In this document: in pieces, positions 1-5,224 of the stretch
Layout: each line of letters begins with the position of its first letter
Numbering within the stretch: the first letter of the stretch is position 1
Assembly: GCA_028709565.1 (NCBI GenBank)
Contig: JAQVWU010000044.1
Coordinates: 7,158 to 12,381, forward strand
Length of the DNA stretch: 5,224 nt
DNA from: Eubacteriales bacterium
GTDB taxonomy: Bacteria; Bacillota; Clostridia; Oscillospirales; CAG-272
Direction of reading: 5' to 3'
The notes under the pieces: generated by a model
What the model saw: only the letters and a program-made list of their open reading frames with translations
The model's database searches: none
Told to the model about the DNA's origin: nothing
Translations under genes and position numbers: made by a program

Positions 1-1724
1 ATAGCGCGGACACACCGGATACAAAACTTTACAAAGCGCTGCTGCTTCCCGTTGACGGAGGGGAAGCGGTCGATGTCACGCAATATCTGCACGAAAACGG
101 CACTCTCTATATTGAGGTTCCGCCCGGTTCGTTCTATCTGTTCATGATGTCTGTGCGGCGGCTGTTTGACGGAACACACGCGACCGAGAGCTATTCTGAG
201 CCCCGCAACTATATAAGCCTGTCCGACAAGGACGCGGCAGAAGCGTTTATATCGGTGACGCACGAAAAATACGCGGAGATTCTAAAAGACGAGTTCGGTA
301 AAAGCATTCTGGCTTTTTTCACCGACGAGCCTTCCCTGATTTCATGGTATATCCGCGGTGGAACCTTTCCGTTGCTGCCCTGGCTGCATTCCTATCCCGA
401 AGATTTTGAGGGCAAATACGGCTATCCCTTCTACCGCGCCTGTGTCGCAGCAGTGACCGATATGGGACCGCTTAATAAAAAAAGACGCTGTGATTTTTGG
501 GAGTTTATCGGCGAGACCGTCGCTGAGAACTTTTTCGGTATTATCCGGGACTGGTGTCATGAACACAATATAAAGTCATCGGGTCATCTGCTGGAAGAGG
601 AACGGCTGCAGGCGCATATCATTAATTACGGTTCGCTGATGAAGAGCGCCAAATGTCTCGATTGGCCGGGTATCGATCAGCTCAACTCCGAACCGCAGGA
701 CCTTATGAATCCGCATTGTATTCCGGTTGCCAGATTGCTCGCTTCGATTGCCGACCTCAACGGCGAGCGTGAAACCTTTACCGAATTTTCCGACCACACA
801 TCGCGGATGCGGGGTACACAGATCGGTATCGAATCCATATACGCGTCTGTGAACTGGCATATTGCCCTCGGAATAAACAATTTTACCAGCTATTACAACT
901 TCAGATCGTATACAGATGACGAGATAAAGGCCCTGAACACATACACCGCCAGGAACGGATATCTCGCCAGAATAGGGAAGAGGGACAGCAAGGTTGCGCT
1001 CTTCTATCCTGAAGCCTCCATGTGGGCGCTGTATAAAGTGAACACCAATGCCCGGCAGATAGATAATGCTCCGGAGATAAGACGCCTGGAGGAGATATTT
1101 TATGCCTGTTCATGGGGTCTGCTTGCCCTGCAGGCGGATTACGAATATATTGACGCCGAAATCCTGGAGAGCGGGGTCATAAAAGACGGCAGACTGATCT
1201 ATAAAGACCGCGCATATGAGTGCGTTGTTATGCCCGGTGTTACCTGGCTTGCCGACAATACCGCAAGACGTGTGAATGAATTGCTTCTGTCCGGTATAGG
1301 CGTTATTTTCGTCGGTGATATGCCGAAATATTCCCGCGATTCGGGGATGGACGCGGGATTTGATACAATGTTTGAGAAATTCAAAGATACAAAGAATTAT
1401 GTATTTGTCAATTACGACGAAAATCATGCCGTGCGCGAATTGCCGGCTTTGCCGCGTCCGGTCAGGCTGACCTCGGGCGGCACCTCATATCTGCCTTCAA
1501 TCCTGACCCATTCGCGCGTCACCGATGACGGGGTGAAAATCGTTTTTGCGGCCAACATGGGTGCCGAAGCGTTTGCCGGCTGCCTGACCGTTGAAGGTTA
1601 CGGCAACAAGGCTTCGGTTGCTTCGCCGCTTGACGGGGAGATTAAACCGGCCGATAAAGAGAACGGCGGGGTGAGTGTGTCACTGAAGCCGTATGAGGCT
1701 AAATTTTATATATACGGAGAATAA
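1..1724 (+). CDS. Glycoside hydrolase, GH106-like / clan GH-A type, 5'-truncated by window edge
   Basis: The frame is open from position 3 to the TAA at 1722-1724, giving 573 visible residues. The ATG at 144 is not the real start: the 47 residues before it read as protein (a beta-rich stretch ending IEVPPGSFYLF) and no ribosome binding site precedes it. Roughly residues 60-310 look like a TIM-barrel glycosidase. Conserved-looking acidic motifs are FFTDEPS (D108, E109; codons at 324-329), GHLLEEE (H195, E198) and TEFSD (E261). Which of these is catalytic is not known from the sequence. Residues about 325-445 (SKVALFYPEAS through VIFVGDMP) resemble the Rossmann-like domain that follows the barrel in related glycosidases. 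The C-terminus is beta-rich and ends in a typical closing strand (KPYEAKFYIYG). The overall pattern recalls GH106 rhamnosidase-like proteins, but family and substrate are inferred from memory. It is convergent with the spore protein gene downstream. Confidence 0.65.
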   Translation, partial: SADTPDTKLYKALLLPVDGGEAVDVTQYLHENGTLYIEVPPGSFYLFMMSVRRLFDGTHATESYSEPRNYISLSDKDAAEAFISVTHEKYAEILKDEFGKSILAFFTDEPSLISWYIRGGTFPLLPWLHSYPEDFEGKYGYPFYRACVAAVTDMGPLNKKRRCDFWEFIGETVAENFFGIIRDWCHEHNIKSSGHLLEEERLQAHIINYGSLMKSAKCLDWPGIDQLNSEPQDLMNPHCIPVARLLASIADLNGERETFTEFSDHTSRMRGTQIGIESIYASVNWHIALGINNFTSYYNFRSYTDDEIKALNTYTARNGYLARIGKRDSKVALFYPEASMWALYKVNTNARQIDNAPEIRRLEEIFYACSWGLLALQADYEYIDAEILESGVIKDGRLIYKDRAYECVVMPGVTWLADNTARRVNELLLSGIGVIFVGDMPKYSRDSGMDAGFDTMFEKFKDTKNYVFVNYDENHAVRELPALPRPVRLTSGGTSYLPSILTHSRVTDDGVKIVFAANMGAEAFAGCLTVEGYGNKASVASPLDGEIKPADKENGGVSVSLKPYEAKFYIYGE

Positions 1725-1735
1725 AACAGCGACAA

Positions 1736-1760
1736 ACAGCGGCCTTTGCCGGGCCGCTGT
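1736..1760. terminator. Probable bidirectional terminator between convergent genes
   Basis: ACAGCGGCC (1736-1744) pairs perfectly with GGCCGCTGT (1752-1760) around a 7-nt loop, giving a 9-bp GC-rich stem. It sits 11 bp after the glycosidase stop and 12 bp before the spore protein stop, so it can serve both transcripts. The tail is AATTTATAAT on the plus strand and TTGTCGCTGTTTT on the minus strand. Neither is an ideal uninterrupted U-tract, so termination efficiency is uncertain. Confidence 0.7.
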
Positions 1761-1772
1761 AATTTATAATAT

Positions 1773-1997
1773 TCAGTTCATGAGCTGTTTTTCCTGCGCT
1801 TCAATCATGCGCTTAACCATCTGTCCTCCGATGGGTCCGCCCTCATGACCGTTTTGAGCGCTGGTCAGGTCACCTTTATAATGATCATTGTTTTCTTTGC
1901 AGAAATTGGTGCGCCCTATTTCCGCGGCGCATTCAAGTTTGAATTTCGTCAGAGCCTCTCTGCTTTCCGGAACTAACGGAGTCTTCGGTTTTGACAT
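1773..1997 (-). CDS. Alpha/beta-type small acid-soluble spore protein (SASP)
   Basis: This 74-residue protein belongs to the family that coats and protects DNA in the dormant spore core and is degraded by the germination protease GPR at outgrowth. It shows PLVPESREALTKFK at residues 7-20, the GPR-type site KLECAAEIG (predicted cut after E22), the clostridial-style YKGDLTSAQNG (residues 40-50), and the hallmark C-terminal GGPIGGQMVKRMIEAQEKQ (53-71). The start at 1997 is preferred over an in-frame ATG at 2060 because AAGGCGGTGAT, one mismatch from consensus, lies just upstream of it, and because the 21 extra residues do not look like SASP. Length suits the family. Unusual points are two cysteines (C23 and C33), one directly after the predicted scissile bond, and an extended loop with a doubled GG motif. 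Expression is expected in the forespore under sigma-G, but no convincing sigma-G promoter was found. It is monocistronic. Confidence 0.93.
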   Translation of the reverse strand: MSKPKTPLVPESREALTKFKLECAAEIGRTNFCKENNDHYKGDLTSAQNGHEGGPIGGQMVKRMIEAQEKQLMN

Positions 1998-2176
1998 TTT
2001 AAAATCACCGCCTTTCTTGGCTGTTATTATTTTGCCCGTATAAACGATTTTATTGCGCACAGAATCATATTTGTGTATATAAAGTTATGTTATCGTCGGG
2101 AATTATTAGTTTACGGACTAAAAAACTTTGCATGTATTAAAAAAACAAAAAAATCAATAATATATTATACATCAAC

Positions 2177-2186
2177 GAAACGTTTC
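2177..2186. promoter_or_regulatory. LacI-family-type operator palindrome
   Basis: GAAACGTTTC is a perfect 10-bp palindrome centred on CG, the symmetry typical of LacI/GalR-family operators. It is a poor match to the CcpA cre consensus because the outer TG and CA positions differ, so a local LacI-type regulator is as likely as catabolite control. It lies about 50 bp before the membrane protein start, where it would overlap the -35 region of a promoter using TATAAT at 2203-2208. Regulation is inferred from position and symmetry only. Confidence 0.45.
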
Positions 2187-2202
2187 AATCATATATAGCA
2201 TA

Positions 2203-2208
2203 TATAAT
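2203..2208 (+). promoter_or_regulatory. Candidate -10 box for the membrane protein / JAMM-like unit
   Basis: TATAAT at 2203-2208 matches the sigma-A -10 consensus exactly and would place the transcript start about 20 bp before the ATG at 2236. A second TATAAT (2212-2217) lies too close to the ribosome binding site to be preferred. No good -35 is present at 16-18 bp upstream (ACGTTT at 2180-2185 is poor). The promoter may be weak, activator-dependent, or a chance match in AT-rich sequence. Confidence 0.35.
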
Positions 2209-2235
2209 TTATATAATATTACGGAGCAATTATCA

Positions 2236-2598
2236 ATGAGATATATAATCGGAATTATATTGTCCGTGTTTACGGGTATTTTTATAGGTTTTTTCGGCGC
2301 TCTTTTGTCTGTTTTCTCAGACGGTGCCGTCAATGAACGCCTGATTTATATTGCGCTTGTTTTACTGGTTTATTTCGCCGCCAGCGGCATCTTCGGATTT
2401 CTGCTGAGCAGATATTCCTGGAAATGGGGACTGTATGTCGGTGTGCCCGCTATATTAATACTGGGGTATTACAGCCGCGCCGAATTTAATATCTACTATT
2501 TTATATACATGGTATTGATTCTGACGCTGTCATGCCTGGGGTCATGGGCGGGCAGTCGCATTAAGAGACGGAGCGCGGAAAGGCGGCGGGTTATATGA
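2236..2598 (+). CDS. Small integral membrane protein with four predicted helices, function unknown
   Basis: This 120-residue protein is not recognised as a member of a named family. Hydrophobic segments at about residues 3-27, 36-57, 65-79 and 86-106 suggest four transmembrane helices. The C-terminus (SRIKRRSAERRR, 107-118) is very basic and should lie in the cytoplasm by the positive-inside rule, which puts both termini inside. The first helix is glycine- and phenylalanine-rich (GIFIGFFGALL). No catalytic motif, lipobox or cleavable signal is evident. The ATG at 2236 is preceded by GGAG at 2223-2226. The stop overlaps the next start (ATGA, 2595-2598), so the two proteins are translationally coupled and probably work together, for example with this one as a membrane partner. 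That role is inference. It resembles many short uncharacterised Firmicutes membrane proteins. Confidence 0.75.
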   Translation: MRYIIGIILSVFTGIFIGFFGALLSVFSDGAVNERLIYIALVLLVYFAASGIFGFLLSRYSWKWGLYVGVPAILILGYYSRAEFNIYYFIYMVLILTLSCLGSWAGSRIKRRSAERRRVI

Positions 2599-3029
2599 CA
2601 CCCGGAAAAAAATACGCCGTATTTTACAGCGAATCGGCAGTCGCCGCGGCCTGGAGCGCGGACTACAGAAGCCTGAGCGAAAAAAAAGAGTATGGAGCGC
2701 TGATCTACAGCACGGCCGAAGATGACTGTAAAATATATTATACGGGCAAAACCTACGCGGGCATGGGCAAAATCGGTATAATACGCCCCAACGTCGCAAT
2801 ACCGTTTGTCTTTGTTTATACCGTTCAGGCCTTCATTGAACGGATACGCCGCAAAGCCTCACCGGAGGCTTTTATACATACCCATCCGAAACCGGACGCG
2901 GGATATACATACAGATATCATTCAAAAGAAGACATGTTTTTGCTTCGCCTGCCGGGGATTAAAGGGGTTTATGTAATTCCGTATGAAAACAATGAAATAA
3001 ACAGGCAGCCGGACACGGATAAAATATAA
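2595..3029 (+). CDS. Stand-alone JAMM/DUF4329-like protein, putative metal-dependent isopeptidase fold
   Basis: This 144-residue soluble protein has the residue pattern of the JAB/MPN (JAMM) superfamily, whose members cleave peptide or isopeptide bonds using zinc. EYGALIYS (E32) matches the N-terminal glutamate strand, and IHTHP (H95, H97) followed by HSKED (S110, D113) supplies the HxH...SxxD metal site. The gap between the second histidine and the serine is 12 residues instead of the classical 7, as I recall for DUF4329-like relatives. The segment DCKIYYTGKTYAG (44-56) also recalls that group, and a closing strand GVYVIPYE (124-131) follows. All expected metal ligands are present, so activity is possible but unproven. 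There is no signal peptide or toxin-like N-terminal fusion, although DUF4329 is best known from larger polymorphic-toxin or cell-wall proteins. It is coupled to the membrane protein by a 4-bp overlap, and a terminator overlaps its 3' end. Confidence 0.65.
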   Translation: MTPGKKYAVFYSESAVAAAWSADYRSLSEKKEYGALIYSTAEDDCKIYYTGKTYAGMGKIGIIRPNVAIPFVFVYTVQAFIERIRRKASPEAFIHTHPKPDAGYTYRYHSKEDMFLLRLPGIKGVYVIPYENNEINRQPDTDKI

Positions 3030-3051
3030 TTCGTGCCTCCGGCTGCTTTTT
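3005..3051 (+). terminator. Rho-independent terminator overlapping the JAMM-like gene end
   Basis: GCAGCCGGA (3005-3013) pairs with TCCGGCTGC (3038-3046) over 9 bp. CACG (3014-3017) pairs with CGTG (3032-3035) after a 2-nt CC bulge, leaving a 14-nt AT-rich loop. TTTTT follows at 3047-3051. The 5' arm encodes residues near the C-terminus of the JAMM-like protein, and the stop codon (3027-3029) lies in the loop. Confidence 0.9.
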
Positions 3052-3054
3052 ATG

Positions 3055-3083
3055 TTGCAAAATTCAAAGCTTCCGTTTATAAT
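3055..3083 (+). promoter_or_regulatory. Sigma-A promoter for the esterase gene
   Basis: TTGCAA (3055-3060) and a perfect TATAAT (3078-3083) are separated by exactly 17 bp, the optimal housekeeping sigma-A arrangement. It begins 3 bp after the T-run of the preceding terminator and about 50 bp before the esterase ATG, predicting a start near 3090 and a leader of roughly 45 nt. No operator-like palindrome overlaps it, so expression may be constitutive. It probably drives both the esterase and the GH20 gene. Confidence 0.75.
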
Positions 3084-3136
3084 TTATATTATGATGCGAT
3101 GCCCTTTCTAAAATTTTATATTTAGGAGCGGATGCT

Positions 3137-4072
3137 ATGCGGAAATTTCTTAAAGTTATCGCTCTTGTCTTTGCCATACTTATAGCGGTATCGGCAATTG
3201 CCGCCGCGGCGCTCATATTTAAATTAAAGCTAAGCATATCAGATATTATAAACGGCACCGAACAGGATTATGTTTTGAGGGATATCGTTTATAAAACAAT
3301 TGACGGCAGAGAGCTGAAGCTGGATATTTACATGCCCCGCAAAAAGATTTTTACGGCCGCGCCGGCAGTATTTATGTTCCACGGCGGGTCCTGGGACAGC
3401 GGCAGCAAGGAACTGGATAAAGACGGAGAAGCGGGAGCGCTGCTGAGTTTGGGTGTGGCGGTTATCGGCGTGGAATACCGGCTTACCGACAATACAACCA
3501 TATTTCCCGCGCATATCGAGGATTGCGCAGATTCCATCCGTTTTATGGACATAAACGCGGGAGAATACGGTATCGACAACAAACGTTTTTGCGTTATGGG
3601 AGCGTCAGCCGGCGGACAGCTGGCTTTGCTGCTTGCGCTGGCGGGCGAAAATTATTCGGCAGGCGGGTCGCTGCCCATCAAATGCGCCGTCAGTCTTTGC
3701 GGGCCTACCGATTTTTTAAATCTGCAGGGTTATAATGAGGAGGAACGCGCCGAGGTTGACCGGCTTTTGTTGAATCTGTTCGGCGGCAGCGCCGGGGAGA
3801 AACGGGAACTGTATGCGGAAGCGTCACCGATCAACCATGTCAGTCCGGACGCGTGTCCAATTTTTCTGGCTCACGGCACAAAAGACAATATTGTCCCGTT
3901 TTTGCAGGCGGAGAGCTTTTACGAAGCGGCAAAAAAGCATAAAATGAATATTACATATGTACCCGTACAGAATGCCGACCATAAGTTTCGCCCCGTGGAC
4001 GGTGAGCTTGACCCACCCATTGAGGATGTCCTTAAAAAGCTTACCGTATTTTTAATACGATATTTATTTTAA
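3137..4072 (+). CDS. Membrane-anchored alpha/beta hydrolase (carboxylesterase/lipase-like)
   Basis: This 311-residue protein has the alpha/beta-hydrolase fold of the HSL / BD-FAE-like esterases, which hydrolyse carboxyl esters such as acetyl or feruloyl groups. The oxyanion-hole motif HGGSW lies at 82-86, the nucleophile elbow GASAGG at 155-160 (S157), the acid in HGTKDNIVP (D250) and the histidine in NADHKF (H282). The triad is complete and the order is canonical. VEYRLT (112-117) is also typical of the family. Residues 7-28 form one hydrophobic helix after the basic MRKFLK, with no lipobox, so it is likely a signal anchor or signal peptide placing the catalytic domain outside the membrane. 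The ATG is supported by AGGAG at 3124-3128, 8 bp upstream. A sigma-A promoter precedes it and a GH20 gene follows after 57 bp, which suggests deacylation of glycans. The substrate is inferred. Confidence 0.88.
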   Translation: MRKFLKVIALVFAILIAVSAIAAAALIFKLKLSISDIINGTEQDYVLRDIVYKTIDGRELKLDIYMPRKKIFTAAPAVFMFHGGSWDSGSKELDKDGEAGALLSLGVAVIGVEYRLTDNTTIFPAHIEDCADSIRFMDINAGEYGIDNKRFCVMGASAGGQLALLLALAGENYSAGGSLPIKCAVSLCGPTDFLNLQGYNEEERAEVDRLLLNLFGGSAGEKRELYAEASPINHVSPDACPIFLAHGTKDNIVPFLQAESFYEAAKKHKMNITYVPVQNADHKFRPVDGELDPPIEDVLKKLTVFLIRYLF

Positions 4073-4083
4073 ATCATATTTAT

Positions 4084-4107
4084 CAGTAAAACAGTAAAAC
4101 CGTAAAC
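4084..4107 (+). repeat. Three tandem 8-bp repeats before the GH20 gene
   Basis: CAGTAAAA occurs twice in exact tandem (4084-4091, 4092-4099) and is followed by a degenerate third copy, CCGTAAAC (4100-4107). It lies between the esterase stop and the GH20 ribosome binding site. The unit is short and A-rich, so it may be simple slippage or a small regulator or RNA-protein binding element. Confidence 0.6.
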
Positions 4108-4129
4108 TCGAAGAAAGGAATTACAATAT

Positions 4130-5224
4130 ATGAAACTCACAAACCTGTATGTGCTGCCTACACCGAAAGAGATATACGGTGCAAACGAGGAGGGCGATTT
4201 TGCCGAAACGGAAATAATGCCTTATGTTTTTACCGGCAAACCGGACTGGTATGATATCCGCGGCGCCTTCGCCGGTTATGCCGAAAAGGCTTACGGCATA
4301 GTATTCGAAAACCAACCGGGCGGGGTTGAACTGATATTTGATCACCGTATGGAAAAAGGTCATTATCGGCTTGACTCGGGGGAGCGTGTTCGGCTGTTTG
4401 CCTGCGATCTGTCAGGTATAGGCTACGCGCTGTCGACCCTGCTGCAGATAATTACCGCGAAAGACGGCAAAATCGTCCTTCCGGTGACCGAAATCGTCGA
4501 TTACCCCGATTGCGGCTTCAGGACACTGATGGTAGACCTGGCGAGGCAATGGCATACCTTTGAAAACATACTCGATTATGTGGACCTGTGCTTTTTAAAC
4601 AAAGCGAATTATCTTCATCTTCATTTTATCGACAGTCAGAGTTATACCCTGCCGTCGGTCCTGTTTCCCAAACAGCCTACCGAAGGCAGGCATTATACAC
4701 CGGAACAGATAGGGCATCTTGTAGCATACGCGAAGGCGCGCAATATAATCCTGATACCGGAAATTGAGGCGCCCGGACATTCCAGCGCGATGGTGGACGC
4801 GTACCCCGAACTTTTCGCTTGTGAGGGACAGACCGGTAGAAACATCATATGCGCGGGCAAGAGCGGAGTTTTTTCTGATTTAGACAAGACCATAGGCGAG
4901 ATATGCGAAATGTTCCCGTTTTCTCCGTATATCCATATCGGCGGCGATGAAGCGTCTATTGAGGCATGGAATGACTGCTCCGATTGCCGCGCGTATATGG
5001 AAAGGGAGGGCATCGTCTCGGTTAAGGCGCTGTATACCGATTTTATTGTAAACATAACAAACACGGTATTGGCCCGCGGCCGCACGCCTATAGTATGGGA
5101 AGGATTTCCGAAAGAGGGCGCGGAAAAGATTTCACGGGATGTCGTTGTGATTTCATGGGAAAATTATTATCACTACACACCCGATCTTCTTGACGAGGGT
5201 TTTAATATTATAAATGCTTCCTTG
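4130..5224 (+). CDS. GH20 beta-N-acetylhexosaminidase-like glycosidase, 3'-truncated by window edge
   Basis: The frame runs open from ATG 4130 to the window end: 365 residues with no stop. GH20 enzymes release terminal N-acetylglucosamine or N-acetylgalactosamine by substrate-assisted catalysis. Residues about 5-120 look like the family's N-terminal alpha/beta domain, beginning LYVLPTPKEI. The barrel starts at DYPDCGFRTLMVD (R131, the usual substrate-binding arginine) and continues with NYLHLHFIDSQSY (160-172), IPEIEAPGHS (E211, H217), and the diagnostic catalytic pair in HIGGDEA (D273, E274). Family-typical tryptophans follow in VWEG (W323) and ISWEN (W343). The last visible residues (INASL) sit before the end of the barrel, so a C-terminal portion is missing. 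No signal peptide is present, suggesting action on imported sugars. AAAGGA at 4114-4119 supports the start. No terminator separates it from the esterase, so the two are probably co-transcribed. Confidence 0.92.
   Translation, partial: MKLTNLYVLPTPKEIYGANEEGDFAETEIMPYVFTGKPDWYDIRGAFAGYAEKAYGIVFENQPGGVELIFDHRMEKGHYRLDSGERVRLFACDLSGIGYALSTLLQIITAKDGKIVLPVTEIVDYPDCGFRTLMVDLARQWHTFENILDYVDLCFLNKANYLHLHFIDSQSYTLPSVLFPKQPTEGRHYTPEQIGHLVAYAKARNIILIPEIEAPGHSSAMVDAYPELFACEGQTGRNIICAGKSGVFSDLDKTIGEICEMFPFSPYIHIGGDEASIEAWNDCSDCRAYMEREGIVSVKALYTDFIVNITNTVLARGRTPIVWEGFPKEGAEKISRDVVVISWENYYHYTPDLLDEGFNIINASL

Larger units (their letters stand above)
1998..2235. other. AT-rich divergent intergenic region
   Basis: This 238-bp spacer separates the divergent spore protein gene and membrane protein gene. 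The part next to the spore gene holds its ribosome binding site. The part from about 2085 to 2235 is strongly AT-rich with A-runs (2141-2153) and repeated TATA-like elements. It contains one clear palindrome (2177-2186) and two TATAAT hexamers. No RNA gene, small ORF with a ribosome binding site, or strong hairpin was found. Confidence 0.7.

Noticed and set aside
144..146. ATG as the start of the first glycosidase
   Set aside because: The reading frame stays open to the window edge, the upstream codons encode family-like protein, and no Shine-Dalgarno sequence precedes this ATG.
342..1427. Several minus-strand ORFs of 67-105 codons opposite the first glycosidase
   Set aside because: They overlap each other and a strongly supported coding frame and show no domain character or ribosome binding site worth keeping.
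2028..2056. Possible minus-strand sigma-G promoter (GCAATA, 16 bp, CAAAATA) for the spore protein
   Set aside because: Position is right for the start at 1997, but both boxes deviate from the sigma-G consensus and the region is AT-rich, so the match is not convincing.
1998..2060. N-terminal 21-residue extension of the spore protein from an ATG at 2060
   Set aside because: The near-consensus ribosome binding site sits before the ATG at 1997, the extension has no SASP character, and SASPs normally begin shortly before the conserved region.
2680..2687. Run of eight A's in the JAMM-like gene as a programmed frameshift site
   Set aside because: The zero frame continues through the conserved JAMM residues, no stimulatory hairpin is evident just downstream, and no long alternative-frame extension is gained.
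3239..3735. Alternative-frame ORFs (minus 3239-3582, plus 3523-3735) within the esterase gene
   Set aside because: The esterase frame contains the complete catalytic machinery across the same region, so these are shadows.
4277..4300. Inverted repeat TATGCCG...CGGCATA early in the GH20 gene
   Set aside because: It is a 7-bp stem inside well-conserved coding sequence with no U-tract and is easily explained by the codons for a repeated Tyr-Ala/Gly pattern.
4693..5085. 130-codon minus-strand ORF opposite the GH20 gene
   Set aside because: It is antisense to the catalytic barrel of GH20, has no recognisable domain, and is a shadow of the real coding frame.

Overview
The window looks like chromosome from an endospore-forming Clostridia bacterium, probably an anaerobe that degrades glycans. 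Three things point this way. A complete alpha/beta-type small acid-soluble spore protein gene is present. Ribosome binding sites are strong and Firmicutes-like (AGGAG, AAAGGA and a near-consensus AAGGCGGTGAT). Intergenic spacers are very AT-rich between coding regions of balanced GC. The species cannot be named from this sequence. No rRNA, tRNA, CRISPR array, insertion sequence or phage gene was seen.

Layout from left to right: (1) positions 1-1724, plus strand, the 3' part of a large glycoside hydrolase resembling the GH106 / clan GH-A type; its start lies before the window. (2) A 9-bp hairpin at 1736-1760 lies between convergent genes and probably terminates both. (3) The spore protein gene lies on the minus strand at 1773-1997. 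(4) A divergent, AT-rich spacer (1998-2235) carries a perfect LacI-type palindrome and -10-like elements. (5) A two-gene unit on the plus strand (2236-3029) encodes a four-helix membrane protein and a small JAMM/DUF4329-like protein. The genes overlap by ATGA, and an intrinsic terminator whose 5' arm lies inside the second gene closes the unit. (6) A well-formed sigma-A promoter (3055-3083) precedes a membrane-anchored alpha/beta hydrolase (3137-4072). (7) After 57 bp with no visible terminator comes a GH20 beta-N-acetylhexosaminidase (4130 to the window end), cut at its 3' side.

The two glycosidases and the esterase suggest a carbohydrate-degrading neighbourhood. The esterase could act on acylated glycans at the cell surface, while the GH20 enzyme lacks a signal peptide and probably acts on imported oligosaccharides. 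The spore gene and the membrane/JAMM-like pair interrupt this theme. The pair is the least explained part of the window. It is a self-contained transcription unit with a possible operator, but nothing in the sequence proves a defence, toxin or signalling role.
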